Shown one piece after another: positions 15,995-24,766 of a stretch of 53,095 bases of DNA. The DNA comes from Actinomycetes bacterium (GTDB taxonomy: Bacteria; Actinomycetota; Thermoleophilia; BMS3ABIN01), in contig JAJRYJ010000002.1 of NCBI GenBank assembly GCA_024275795.1, positions 1-53,095 of the forward strand. Direction: 5' to 3'. The position numbers and the translations under genes are program-made. Below the pieces are notes generated by a model. The model worked only from the letters and a program-made list of their open reading frames with translations. It was not told the origin of the DNA and ran no database searches. How positions within the stretch are numbered: the first letter of the stretch is position 1; the number at the start of each line of letters is the position of its first letter.

Positions 15995-17116
15995 ATGAGG
16001 CGTGATTATTACGAGGTGCTGGGGGTCTCGCGCGAGGCCACGGACGTGGAGATAAAGAAGGCGTTCCGCTCGCTGGCGCGCGACATCCATCCGGACGTCA
16101 ACAGCAACGACCCGGACGCTGAGGCCAAGTTCAAGGAGGCGGCGGAGGCCTACGAATGCCTCTCCAACCCGGAGAGCCGCGCCACCTATGACCGCTACGG
16201 CTTCGAGGGGCTCAAGCGCGGCGGCTTCCAGGACTTCTCCCAGTTCCCCTTCGAGGATATCCTGCGTTCGTTCTTCGGGGAGGGCATCTTCGGTGAGGAT
16301 ATCTTCGGCGGCAGGGCCGGCGGCGGGCCGGCGCGCGGGGCGGATGTGGCCGTGGCTGTGGAACTGACGCTCGAGGAGGCGGCCGCAGGGGTTTCGCGGA
16401 AGCTGGCCTTCGAGGCGGTGGTTCCCTGCGGCACCTGCGAGGGCACGGGCGCCGAGCCCGGTACCGAGAGGATAGAGTGTCCCGCCTGCAACGGCAGCGG
16501 ACGGGTGCGCACTGTTTCGCGCACGCCTTTCGGGCAGTTCATGCAGACCGGCGCCTGCAGTTCGTGCGGGGGCGAGGGCAGCATCGTTCCCACCCCCTGC
16601 AAGGCCTGTGAAGGCCGCGGGCGCGTGATCGCCGAGCGGGAGCTCGAGGTGGATATACCGGCGGGCATCGCCGACGGGCAGAGCATCAGGCTCTCCGGCA
16701 GGGGCAGCGCCGGCGAGCACGGCGGACCGGCGGGCGACCTCTACGTGAAGGTGGGCGTCGCCGGCCATGAGAGCCTGGAGCGTGACGGTGACGACCTCAT
16801 CTACCATCAGCGCCTGACGATGGTCGAGGCCGCCGTCGGCACCACCGTCAGCATTCCCACGCTGGACGGCGAGGAACAGCTGGAGATAAAGCCGGGGACC
16901 CAGTTCGGAGACGTGAAGGTGATCAGAGGGAAGGGCATGCCGCTGCTCAGGGGGAGGGGCCGGGGCGACCTGAAGGTGATAATCGATATCGTCGTCCCCC
17001 GCAATCTCAACAGCGAGCAGAAAGAGCTGCTGCGGCAGTTCGCCGAGACCACCACCGATAAAAACTATAACAGCGACACGGGGCTTTTCGACAAGATCAG
17101 GGCGGCCTTCAGCTAG
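15995..17116 (+). CDS. dnaJ: Chaperone protein DnaJ
   Basis: About 373 residues from ATG at 15995, one base after the hrcA TGA, with GAGGAG upstream. All DnaJ parts are present: a J domain (YYEVLGVSREATDVEIKKAF, HPD in RDIHPDVN), a short Gly/Phe region (FGGRAGGGPARG), four zinc repeats (CGTCEGTG, CPACNGSG, CSSCGGEG, CKACEGRG) and the C-terminal peptide-binding domains ending LFDKIRAAFS. It delivers substrates to DnaK and stimulates its ATPase. The TAG stop at 17114 follows a normal DnaJ ending. If TAG were read through, the frame would run 15 more codons to TGA at 17162-17164, which overlaps the rsmE GTG start. Confidence 0.95.
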   Translation: MRRDYYEVLGVSREATDVEIKKAFRSLARDIHPDVNSNDPDAEAKFKEAAEAYECLSNPESRATYDRYGFEGLKRGGFQDFSQFPFEDILRSFFGEGIFGEDIFGGRAGGGPARGADVAVAVELTLEEAAAGVSRKLAFEAVVPCGTCEGTGAEPGTERIECPACNGSGRVRTVSRTPFGQFMQTGACSSCGGEGSIVPTPCKACEGRGRVIAERELEVDIPAGIADGQSIRLSGRGSAGEHGGPAGDLYVKVGVAGHESLERDGDDLIYHQRLTMVEAAVGTTVSIPTLDGEEQLEIKPGTQFGDVKVIRGKGMPLLRGRGRGDLKVIIDIVVPRNLNSEQKELLRQFAETTTDKNYNSDTGLFDKIRAAFS

Positions 17117-17160
17117 GGGCTTCCGGGCGGGCCGCGGCCGTGGCCCCTGGGGTGGACAGC

Positions 17161-17916
17161 GTGAGACATATTCACCGATTCTTTGTAGCCGGCACACTCG
17201 ATGAGGGCGACAGGGTCTCTCTCGAGGGTGACGACAGCTTCCATGCATCCAGCGTGCTCAGGCTGAAGCCTGGTGACGCCGTCGAGCTGGCGGACGCCCG
17301 GGGCAGTGTCTTTTCCTCCACCATCATCCGCACCGGCGGCACGGTCGAAGCCCGCGTGGAACGGCAACTGGGGGCGGCAGCGGCGGATAGCTCCGCGGCG
17401 CCGGGGGCGGATGCTGCGGCCCGCATCACCGTTGTCCAGTCCCTGCCGGCAGGCCGCAAGATGGACCTGGTGGTCGAGAAGCTGAGCGAGCTTGGAGTGG
17501 CGGTCCTGGTGCCCGTATATTCAGACGGTTCCGTCGCCAGGGGCGGCATCAGTGATACCCGGCAGAGGCGCTGGGAACGCATCGCCCGTACGGCGGCCGC
17601 CCAGTCGCGCCGTAACCGGATCATGGAGATAGCAAGGCCGCAAAAGCTGGCCGAATGGCTGGATGATTACTATGGTTCATTGGTGGCGCTGGTCACCGAG
17701 GCCGACGGCGTTCCCCTCGGTGAGGCGGTTGAGGCGCTGGAGGGAGACCTCGCCCTGCTGATCGGACCGGAAGCCGGGTTCTCGGAGGCCGAGATCGGGC
17801 GGCTCCGGGAGAGGGACGCCGTGCTTGCGAGCCTGGGGCCGATGCTGTTGAGGACGGAGACGGCGGCGCTGGTGGCCGCCGCCATAGTCATGCACCGAAA
17901 AGGTTTGATGGGATGA
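17161..17916 (+). CDS. rsmE: 16S rRNA (uracil1498-N3)-methyltransferase RsmE
   Basis: About 251 residues. GTG at 17161 is chosen because it gives MRHIHRFFVAG, the family's usual opening; GTG at 17140 in the same frame is less likely. Typical features are ITVVQSLPAGRKMDLVVEKL, the Arg-rich AQSRRNRIMEIARP, LLIGPEAGFSEAEI (the SPOUT knot, SAM-binding) and LGPMLLRTETAALVAAAI. It methylates U1498 of 16S rRNA. Its TGA overlaps the mtaB ATG (ATGA). The position after hrcA-dnaJ and before mtaB is common in Gram-positive bacteria. Confidence 0.93.
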   Translation: MRHIHRFFVAGTLDEGDRVSLEGDDSFHASSVLRLKPGDAVELADARGSVFSSTIIRTGGTVEARVERQLGAAAADSSAAPGADAAARITVVQSLPAGRKMDLVVEKLSELGVAVLVPVYSDGSVARGGISDTRQRRWERIARTAAAQSRRNRIMEIARPQKLAEWLDDYYGSLVALVTEADGVPLGEAVEALEGDLALLIGPEAGFSEAEIGRLRERDAVLASLGPMLLRTETAALVAAAIVMHRKGLMG

Positions 17917-19160
17917 AGCACAAGCTCGACATGCATGTGCTCGGTTGCAAGGTCAACTACGCCGACGCCCGGCGCCTGCTGGAACTGCTGCCGGATGCGG
18001 ACGGCGGGCCCGTGGCGCTGGTGGCGACATGCTGCGTCACCGCCGAGGGCGAGAAGCAGTCGCGCAAGCATGTGCGTCGCGCTTCACGTCGCCTGGGGGG
18101 CGCCGGTACCGTCCTGGTGACCGGTTGCGCCTCGCGGCTGCATCCGCAATCGTTCAGGGACCTGGCGGATAACGTGGTAGTGCTCGAGGGAGATATCGGG
18201 GAAGCGGCGCGGCAGGCAGGCGGTGTGCTGAAGCAGGCGTCTGCTCCGGCGAAGGTTCCTGCAGCCCCGGACGCGCGCACGCGCTACTTCCTCAAGGTGC
18301 AGGACGGCTGTGCCAACCACTGTTCCTATTGCGTGATTCCGCAGGTAAGGGGACGCCCCCGCAGCCTGCCGCTCGACGCCCTGCTTGATGAAGCGGCGGC
18401 CGCCGTAGACAGGGGTTATCCGGAGCTTGTCGTCAGCGGCATCAACGTCGGAGCTTATAACGACGCCGGCGCCGGCCTTGCGGGGTTGCTGGCGCGGCTT
18501 TCGCGTATCGACGGCCTGTTGCGGCTGCGGCTGAGCTCCATCGAGGCGCTGGACATCACGCCGGGGCTGCTCCAGGAGCTGGCGGCATCGGGAATCTTTG
18601 CCAGGCACCTGCATGTCCCGCTGCAGAGCGGCGATGACCGCGTGCTGGCGGACATGGGCCGCCGCTATGACAGGCGCCTGTTCGCGGAGCGGCTCGAACT
18701 GGCCCGCGGGACGCTGCCCGGAGTCAACATCACCACCGACGTCATCGTCGGCTATCCCGGGGAGGACGAGCAAGCCTTCCGCAATACCCTGGAACTGGTG
18801 GAGGCGGCGGACATCACCAGGGTACACGTGTTCGGCTATTCGCAGCGGCCGGGCACGGCGGCGGCCACGCGGCCCGGACAGGTGCCCCCTGATATCATCA
18901 GGGAACGCAGCTTGAGGCTGCGTGAGCTGTCTGACCGCCTGGGCGAAGCCCACCGGCGGAGGAAACCGGGCGGGACAAGCGAAATCCTGTTGGAGTCGGC
19001 CGTGGAACCGGGCCGATTTACCGGCCTCAGCGGCGATTACACGCGATTCGTCGTCGATGAAGCTGCGGATAACGCTGTGAAGCCGGCAGCGGGCAAGCTG
19101 GTCACGGTCGCAGCAACGGAGGTTACCGCTGACGCCGTGATGGGAAAGGTGGTGACGTGA
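17913..19160 (+). CDS. mtaB: tRNA t6A37 methylthiotransferase MtaB
   Basis: 415 residues. The N-terminal UPF0004 domain has conserved cysteines (VLGCKVNYAD, ATCCVT, VTGCAS), the radical SAM motif is KVQDGCANHCSYCVIPQVRG, and the core has VVSGINVGAYN, LRLSSIEALDITPGLL and HLHVPLQSGDDRVL, followed by ITTDVIVGYPGEDEQAF. A TRAM-like C-terminus is present. The MtaB subgroup adds a methylthio group to t6A37 in tRNAs reading ANN codons. Starts ATG at 17913 inside ATGA and ends TGA inside GTGA with the HIT gene, so translation is coupled on both sides. Confidence 0.92.
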   Translation: MKHKLDMHVLGCKVNYADARRLLELLPDADGGPVALVATCCVTAEGEKQSRKHVRRASRRLGGAGTVLVTGCASRLHPQSFRDLADNVVVLEGDIGEAARQAGGVLKQASAPAKVPAAPDARTRYFLKVQDGCANHCSYCVIPQVRGRPRSLPLDALLDEAAAAVDRGYPELVVSGINVGAYNDAGAGLAGLLARLSRIDGLLRLRLSSIEALDITPGLLQELAASGIFARHLHVPLQSGDDRVLADMGRRYDRRLFAERLELARGTLPGVNITTDVIVGYPGEDEQAFRNTLELVEAADITRVHVFGYSQRPGTAAATRPGQVPPDIIRERSLRLRELSDRLGEAHRRRKPGGTSEILLESAVEPGRFTGLSGDYTRFVVDEAADNAVKPAAGKLVTVAATEVTADAVMGKVVT

Positions 19161-19513
19161 GTAACGATAACTGTCTTTTTTGCCGTATTATTGAGGGTGG
19201 CGGTACGGGGTTCATCCATTCCGATGAGGATTTCGTCGCCATCCATGACAAGTACCCCAAGGCGCCGGTGCATGCGCTGGTGATTCCCAGGCTGCATATC
19301 GAGACGCTCAACGACATCGGCAGCCTGGAGCCGGGCCTGTGCAAGCGCATGCTCGAGTTCACGGTGGAGACTGCTTCCCGTCTCGGGGTCGGGGAGAGCG
19401 GCTACAGAGTGATCAACAACGTGGGCAGCGGCGGTGGACAGGTGATATTCCATATCCACTGGCATCTGCTGGCGGGGAGGTCCGTCGGCTTCGATATCGA
19501 GGAGGGGTTTTGA
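19157..19513 (+). CDS. HIT family nucleotide-binding hydrolase
   Basis: 118 residues, GTG start at 19157 overlapping the mtaB stop. The N-terminal CLFCRIIEGGG and the histidine triad VIFHIHWHLLAG (HxHxHxx) identify an HINT-like histidine triad protein, probably a purine nucleoside phosphoramidase. KAPVHALVIPRLHIETLNDI is the usual central block. It lies in the conserved mtaB-HIT-yqeY-phoH order. Its TGA overlaps the yqeY TTG start (TTGA). Confidence 0.93.
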   Translation: MSNDNCLFCRIIEGGGTGFIHSDEDFVAIHDKYPKAPVHALVIPRLHIETLNDIGSLEPGLCKRMLEFTVETASRLGVGESGYRVINNVGSGGGQVIFHIHWHLLAGRSVGFDIEEGF

Positions 19514-19956
19514 GTATCAGCGAACGGGTACAGAGCGACGTCAACACCGCCATGAAGGCAGGGGACCGTAAACGGGCCCAGGCGTTGCGCATGGTGCTGA
19601 GCCGGTTGCAGCTCGAGCAGAAGGAAGCCGGCGGCGATTTCGGCGAAGAGCAGGAGCTGGCGGTGCTGGCGGCGGAGAAGAAGCGCCGCCTGCAGGCCGC
19701 CGAGGCCTTTCGCCAGGGAGGCCGTGAGGAAAGCGCCCTGGCCGAGGAGGCCGAGGCCGAACTGATCGACGCCTACCTGCCCGAGGCCATGGGCGAGGAT
19801 TAGCTGGACGCCATCATCGCCGAGGCCATCAGCGCCACGGGCGCCGCCGGCGTCAGTGACATGGGCAAAGTGATGTCGGCCGTGATGCCGAAGACCGGCG
19901 GGCGCGCCGACGGCAAGCTGGTAAGCGCCAGGGTACGGGAAGCGCTCAGCGACTGA
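19510..19956 (+). CDS. yqeY: YqeY/GatB-like protein interrupted by in-frame TAG
   Basis: Start TTG at 19510 (TTGA overlap), giving MSISERVQSDVNTAMKAGDR and a YqeY-type helical domain. An in-frame TAG occurs at 19801-19803 (codon 98), after which the same frame continues with LDAIIAEAISATGAAGVSDM, GKVMSAVMPK and GRADGKLVSARVREALSD to TGA at 19954-19956. The whole is 148 residues, exactly the family length, and the second half is well conserved YqeY sequence. The TAG replaces the residue before L in the family's EEELEAI region, usually Glu. YqeY resembles the tail domain of GatB, but its function is unclear. Either TAG is decoded, or this is a nonsense mutation or consensus error. Confidence 0.88.
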
Positions 19957-19962
19957 GGCGGC

Positions 19963-20910
19963 ATGAAGAAGACGCTTGAGATAGACAACGAGATAATGGT
20001 CGAGCTGGCGGGTGAGCACGACGCTACCCTGAAGGCGCTGGAGCAGCGGCTCGACTGCGAGATAGGAGTGCGCGGAAACGTGATCACCTTCGAAGGGGGC
20101 GAGATCGACGTCGAGCGCGGCAGCGCCGTGGTGGAGGAGCTGGTGGAGCTGGTGAGCGCCGGCCACGAGGTGGACGCGGAGACGGTCGCCTCCGTCGGCG
20201 CCATGGTGGCGGATCGTTCCGGCAAGCCCACGGAGGTCTTCGGCGATATCGTCTGGGAACACCGCGGGCGCAAGATAGTCCCCAAGACCCTCAATCAGAA
20301 GAACTACGTGGACGCAATGCGCAGCCACAGCATCACCTTCGCCATCGGGCCCGCCGGCACGGGAAAGACCTATCTGGCGCTGGCCCTGGCCGTGGGCGAG
20401 CTGCTCACCAAGCAGGTCAACCGCATCATCCTCACCCGGCCCGCCGTGGAAGCGGGAGAGAAGATAGGTTTTCTTCCCGGGACCATGCTGGAGAAGGTGG
20501 ATCCCTACCTCAGGCCCCTGTTCGACGCCCTCTATGATATGGTGGAGCCGGACCGCCTGACGGCGCTGATGGAGCGCGGAGCCATCGAGGTGGCGCCGCT
20601 GGCCTTCATGCGCGGGCGCACGCTCAACGACGCCTTCATCATCCTCGACGAGGCCCAGAACACCAGCCCGGAACAGATGAAGATGTTCCTCACCAGGCTC
20701 GGGTTCGGGTCGAGGATGGTGGTGACCGGTGACATCACCCAGGTGGACCTGCCCCAGGCCAGTTTCTCGGGGCTGGTCAGCGTCGTCGACATCCTCGGGG
20801 AGGTATCAGACATTGCGTTCATCAACTTCGAGAGCAAGGATGTCGTACGCCACAAGCTGGTGCAGAGGATCGTGGCCGCATACAAGAACTATTCAGGCCC
20901 GGAGGTCTGA
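19963..20910 (+). CDS. phoH: PhoH family ATPase
   Basis: 315 residues. An N-terminal KH-like or YlaK-type region is followed by the PhoH ATPase core: Walker A FAIGPAGTGKTYLALALA, ILTRPAVEAGEKIGFLPGTM, a Walker B-like AFIILDEAQNTSPEQMKMFL and RMVVTGDITQVDLP. PhoH-like (PhoL/YbeZ type) proteins work with YbeY in ribosome and rRNA quality control. ybeY is two genes downstream, separated by the 7TM-HD gene, a standard Gram-positive arrangement. ATG start 6 bases after yqeY ends. Confidence 0.93.
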   Translation: MKKTLEIDNEIMVELAGEHDATLKALEQRLDCEIGVRGNVITFEGGEIDVERGSAVVEELVELVSAGHEVDAETVASVGAMVADRSGKPTEVFGDIVWEHRGRKIVPKTLNQKNYVDAMRSHSITFAIGPAGTGKTYLALALAVGELLTKQVNRIILTRPAVEAGEKIGFLPGTMLEKVDPYLRPLFDALYDMVEPDRLTALMERGAIEVAPLAFMRGRTLNDAFIILDEAQNTSPEQMKMFLTRLGFGSRMVVTGDITQVDLPQASFSGLVSVVDILGEVSDIAFINFESKDVVRHKLVQRIVAAYKNYSGPEV

Positions 20911-20928
20911 AGCCAGCCGCCCGGGGTC

Positions 20929-23109
20929 ATGAACCTTCCTTCTCCGATACGTAGCGTCATCCTCGCGGTACGCCGCCGATTCAACATCATCGATCTGAGG
21001 GTCTTCGGCGTAACCCTGGCGGTGCTGACGGCGATCATCATCTGGCTGATGCTCGCCAGCACCTACCTGACCGCCGAGTATGACCTGGCTGTCGGCGACG
21101 TGGCGCCGGACAGCATCGAGGCCCCCCGCAGCCTCACCTTCGAGGACCGGGACCAGACCGAGGTCCAGCGCCAGCTGGCCAGGGAGGAGGTCGCCGATGT
21201 CTACACCTTCGACGCCTCGGTGTTGCCGCGGGTCAACGAGAACATCGACGAATTCTTCAGGGAGGCCGGCGCCATCATCGAGGAGGAGAAGGCGGCCGCC
21301 GCAGCAGCCTCCCAGCCCTATGACCCCAACAGGGCCGTTTTCCGCATCCAGCAGCTGGAGGACCTGCCGCAGGTGGAGCTGTCCACGCTGCTTATCCTGG
21401 CCTCGCTGGAACCGCCCCGAATCGCCGAGATCCGCAACGACGTGCTGGAGGCGGTGCAGCGCATACTCCAGGGAAACGTCACCGAAGCGTCGCTCCCCAC
21501 GGACAGGGACCGCCTGAACGCGCTGGTGATGACAATGCCCATATCCGAGACGGAGCGCAACATTGTCTCCGGCATCGGCTCCGTCTACCTGGAGCCCAAC
21601 TACACGCTGGACGAGGAAAAGACCAGCCAGGCGCGGGAGGAGGCCGCCGCCCAGGTGGAGCCTGTGATCATCTCCGTGATCAACGGCGAGACCATCCTGG
21701 CTGCCGGCCAGGTGGTGACGGAGGATACGCTGGCCAAGATGGAGGCGCTGGGAATCACGGAGAACGAGGGCAGGCTGGGCACGGCCACCGGCGTCGCCCT
21801 GCTGGTGCTGATCGAGGTAGTCTTCGTCGCCCTTTACGTTGTTCGCTTCGAGCGGCGCATACGCGAGTCCCGCGCCCTGATGTTCATCGTAGCGACGCTG
21901 CTGATCATCTTCACGCTTCTGGACCGGATTTCCCTGATGCATCCGCTGACGCCGCTGCTGGTGCCCATGGCCGCCCTGGGTATCCTGGGGACGCTGATGC
22001 TGCAGACGCGCATGGGGTTGATACTGGTGGCCCTGGCAAGCATCAACCTGGTGATCGCCGGCGGCGGCGACAGCCAGTTTGTATTGGTGGCGCTTCTGGG
22101 GGGAAGCATCTCCGTGTTCCTGGTGACCGATGTCACCCAGCGCAAGAATCTCTTCCAGGCGGGGCTGGAGGCGGGAGCCATCGTCACCCTGGCCGCCGCC
22201 GCCGCCGGACTGCTGATCGACGGCAGCCTCAATCAGTTCCTGGAGGGGATGATGTGGGGGGCGATCAACGGCGTGCTGGTGATCGTGACGGCCCTGGGGC
22301 TGCTTGCAGTCTACGAGATGACATTCAACCTCTCGACACCGATGAAGCTGCTGGAGCTGGCGGACCCCACCAGGCCCCTGCTCAAGGACCTGATGATGCA
22401 GGCGCCGGGAACATATAACCACAGCATCCTCATGGGCAATATCTCCGAGTCAGCCGCGGAGGCCATCGGCGCCAACCCGTTACTCGCCCGCGTGGGCGCC
22501 TTCTACCATGACATCGGCAAGCTCAACCGCCCCGAGTACTTCATCGAGAACCAGTTCCATGTGAAGAATCCTCACGACCGGCTGACTCCCGGGCTGTCAC
22601 GCCTGGCCATCACTTCCCATGTGCGCGACGGCGTCGAGCTGGCCCGGGCGGAGGGGCTGCCGCCGGAAGTGATCGATATCATCGAGGAACATCACGGCAC
22701 GACCGTACTGTCATATTTCTACCACAAGGCTCAGCAGACCGCGCCCGACGGGCGCGTGGACGAGGAGGCCTACCGCTATGCGGGGAAGAAGCCTCATTCT
22801 CGGGAGGCGGCGATCGTGATGATGGCCGATTCCGTGGAGGCGGCTGTCCGCTCGCTGAAGAACCCCACTGTGCGCAACATCAAGAACATCATCGGCGAGA
22901 TATTCGAACAGCGCATGCGCGACGGCCAGTTCAACGAGAGCAGCATGACCTTTGCCGACCTGGAGAAGGTCAGGCATGTTTTCGAGAAAAGCCTTCAGGG
23001 CTTCGGAGCGTCGAGGATCGAGTATCCCGGCGGGGAACAGGGTGAAGACGAGACCGGCCGGGATACCGGAGCCCGGCGGACAGAGACAAGGAGTGGAAGC
23101 AGACCATGA
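20929..23109 (+). CDS. pgpH: 7TM-HD family cyclic-di-AMP phosphodiesterase (PgpH-like)
   Basis: 726 residues. One N-terminal membrane helix (VFGVTLAVLTAIIIWLMLAS) leads into an extracellular 7TMR-HDED domain (about residues 50-285; EAPRSLTFEDRD, ETILAAGQVVTEDTLAKM). Seven membrane helices follow (about 290-475), then a cytoplasmic HD hydrolase with NHSILMGNISESAAEAIG, VGAFYHDIGKLNRPEYFIEN and IEEHHGTTVLSYFYHKA, which supply the metal-binding His and Asp. PgpH hydrolyses c-di-AMP to pApA, affecting osmotic and cell-wall balance. It sits between phoH and ybeY as in Firmicutes, and its TGA overlaps the ybeY ATG (ATGA). The last 30 residues are charged and variable. Confidence 0.92.
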   Translation: MNLPSPIRSVILAVRRRFNIIDLRVFGVTLAVLTAIIIWLMLASTYLTAEYDLAVGDVAPDSIEAPRSLTFEDRDQTEVQRQLAREEVADVYTFDASVLPRVNENIDEFFREAGAIIEEEKAAAAAASQPYDPNRAVFRIQQLEDLPQVELSTLLILASLEPPRIAEIRNDVLEAVQRILQGNVTEASLPTDRDRLNALVMTMPISETERNIVSGIGSVYLEPNYTLDEEKTSQAREEAAAQVEPVIISVINGETILAAGQVVTEDTLAKMEALGITENEGRLGTATGVALLVLIEVVFVALYVVRFERRIRESRALMFIVATLLIIFTLLDRISLMHPLTPLLVPMAALGILGTLMLQTRMGLILVALASINLVIAGGGDSQFVLVALLGGSISVFLVTDVTQRKNLFQAGLEAGAIVTLAAAAAGLLIDGSLNQFLEGMMWGAINGVLVIVTALGLLAVYEMTFNLSTPMKLLELADPTRPLLKDLMMQAPGTYNHSILMGNISESAAEAIGANPLLARVGAFYHDIGKLNRPEYFIENQFHVKNPHDRLTPGLSRLAITSHVRDGVELARAEGLPPEVIDIIEEHHGTTVLSYFYHKAQQTAPDGRVDEEAYRYAGKKPHSREAAIVMMADSVEAAVRSLKNPTVRNIKNIIGEIFEQRMRDGQFNESSMTFADLEKVRHVFEKSLQGFGASRIEYPGGEQGEDETGRDTGARRTETRSGSRP

Positions 23110-23552
23110 AAAAACTGGTGATCGATCTGGAGAACCGTTCGCAGAGGGAGTTCGACGAACAGAGGCTGATGGATCTGGCGGAAAAGATTCTCAGGCGCCA
23201 CGGCATCGATGAGGGGTAGCTGGGGCTGCTGTTCGTCGATGAGTACGAGATGGGTGAGATAAACGAGGAGCACATGGGCAAGATAGGCCCTACGGACGTG
23301 CTCTCATTCCCCCTTGACGATGATGACTACCAGGACCCGGAGGGGATTCCCACCCTAATCGGCGACATCATCATCTGTCCCTTCATCGCCGGACGCCACG
23401 CGGAGCTGGAGGGGACGACCCTGGCCGAGGAGCTTTGCCTGCTGGTCATCCATGGGACGCTGCACATCATCGGCGCCGACCACGAGATAGACCAGGGCGA
23501 GATGGAGGCGCTGGAGAACCAGTACTACAACGAACTCTGCTTCGGGGACTGA
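23106..23552 (+). CDS. ybeY: Endoribonuclease YbeY interrupted by in-frame TAG
   Basis: ATG at 23106, inside the ATGA overlap with the 7TM-HD gene. The first 37 codons (MKKLVIDLENRSQREFDEQR and on to RRHGIDEG) are followed by TAG at 23217-23219, then the same frame continues LGLLFVDEYEMGEINEEHMG, PTDVLSFPLD and the catalytic zinc site HGTLHIIGADHE. The catalytic part therefore lies wholly after the TAG. Total 148 residues, the normal YbeY size. The TAG stands before the L of the family's AELSLLLVDD region, normally Glu. YbeY matures 16S rRNA 3' ends. No good alternative start lies just after the TAG (the first ATG in frame is well inside the domain), so readthrough or a sequence error best explains it. 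Confidence 0.88.
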
Positions 23553-23565
23553 GCGGGCGGCCGTC

Positions 23566-24276
23566 ATGTTCCGCCGCAGCACACTCAAGAGCTTCACCTG
23601 GGCCTTCGAGGGGATAGTCTACGTGCTGCGCACCCAGCGCAACATGAAGATCCATTTCACGGTGGCAGTGGTCGTGATGCTCGGCAGCCTCTTCTTCGAG
23701 CTGTCGCGGGCGGAGCTGATAGCCCTGCTGCTCACGGTCAGCTTCGTGCTGGTGATGGAGATGATCAACACCGCAATCGAGGCGGCCATCGATACCTTCG
23801 GCACCGCCTTCGACCCCATGGCCAAGATAGCCAAGGACGTCGCCGCCGGTGCAGTGCTGATCGCGGCGCTCAATGCCATCGCCGTCGCCTACCTGATCTT
23901 CTTCGACCGCCTGGAGGAACCGTCCCGCGCCCTGGTCACCAACGTGCGCCAGTCTCCCATGCACCTTTCCGTGATCGCCCTGGTGATAGTGCTGCTGCTG
24001 GTGATCATCGCCAAGGCGGTGACCCACAGGGGTACGCCTTTCAGCGGCGGCATGCCCTCGGGACACAGCGCCATCGCCTTTGCGGGCTGGACGGCGATAA
24101 CCTTTATCTCCGCCTCCATGAACCACGGCATGCTGATTTCGCTGCTGGCGTTCATGATGGCGGTGCTGGTGGCTCAGAGCCGGGTCGAGTCAGGGGTGCA
24201 TTCCCTTGCCGAGGTGTTCGCAGGCGCGGTGCTGGGTATTATCGTCACCACGATATTCTTCCAGCTCTGGGGATGA
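23566..24276 (+). CDS. Fused undecaprenol/diacylglycerol kinase (DgkA) and PAP2 phosphatase
   Basis: 236 residues in two membrane domains. Residues 1-125 are DgkA-type: SFTWAFEGIVYVLRTQRNMK, HFTVAVVVM and the signature EMINTAIEAAIDTF, with AKIAKDVAAGAVLI. Residues 130-236 are PAP2: GGMPSGHSAIAFAGW and QSRVESGVHSLAEVFAGAVL, holding the PSGH and SR-x5-H phosphatase motifs. In Gram-positives DgkA phosphorylates undecaprenol, and PAP2 enzymes dephosphorylate undecaprenyl pyrophosphate. A fusion would place both lipid-carrier reactions in one protein. Located between ybeY and era, the usual place of dgkA. Substrate choice is inferred from the family. Confidence 0.9.
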   Translation: MFRRSTLKSFTWAFEGIVYVLRTQRNMKIHFTVAVVVMLGSLFFELSRAELIALLLTVSFVLVMEMINTAIEAAIDTFGTAFDPMAKIAKDVAAGAVLIAALNAIAVAYLIFFDRLEEPSRALVTNVRQSPMHLSVIALVIVLLLVIIAKAVTHRGTPFSGGMPSGHSAIAFAGWTAITFISASMNHGMLISLLAFMMAVLVAQSRVESGVHSLAEVFAGAVLGIIVTTIFFQLWG

Positions 24277-24295
24277 CGGCGGGCGGGGTGTTTTC

Positions 24296-24766
24296 GTGAG
24301 CGAACTGGTGGTGCGCAGGCTTTTCAGGCTTGAGCCGGAAACGCTCGGGCGGCTGGCTGAACACGGGCGCGAATCGCTGGGCGAGGCGGCGCTGGACGAG
24401 TGGCTGCTGCCGGTGGCGGCGGCGTGGGGATTCCTGTTCGTCGGTGAACTCGACGGCGAGCCCGCGGGTTCGGCACAGGGTTTCCGTTGCTCCGATAAGG
24501 GCGACTTCTACCTGGACTGTTTCTATATCCGGCCGCGGTTCCGCAGGCGGTCCCTCGGCACTACCCTGCTGGGACAGGTATTGCAACTACTGGGGCATGA
24601 GGGCGGCCGGCGCCTGCTGGTGACGGCTGACCCGGAGAACGGGGCCGCCATGGCGCTCTACGATGCGGCGGGTTTCCAGGCGGTCGAGGAGCTCGGGGAT
24701 TTCTATGGAAAGGGGCGGAGCAGGCTGCTGATGGCTGCCGCTCTGGGTGTGGAGGAGCCGCGATGA
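24296..24766 (+). CDS. GNAT family N-acetyltransferase
   Basis: 156 residues from GTG at 24296. The GNAT core is visible: DFYLDCFYIRPRFRRRSLGT with the acetyl-CoA loop, then TLLGQVLQLLGHEGGRRLLV and NGAAMALYDAAGFQAVEELG, the final strand. The acceptor is unknown; a position just upstream of era could suggest protein or ribosome-linked acetylation, but that is a guess. TGA overlaps the era ATG (ATGA), so the two are coupled. Confidence 0.82.
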   Translation: MSELVVRRLFRLEPETLGRLAEHGRESLGEAALDEWLLPVAAAWGFLFVGELDGEPAGSAQGFRCSDKGDFYLDCFYIRPRFRRRSLGTTLLGQVLQLLGHEGGRRLLVTADPENGAAMALYDAAGFQAVEELGDFYGKGRSRLLMAAALGVEEPR

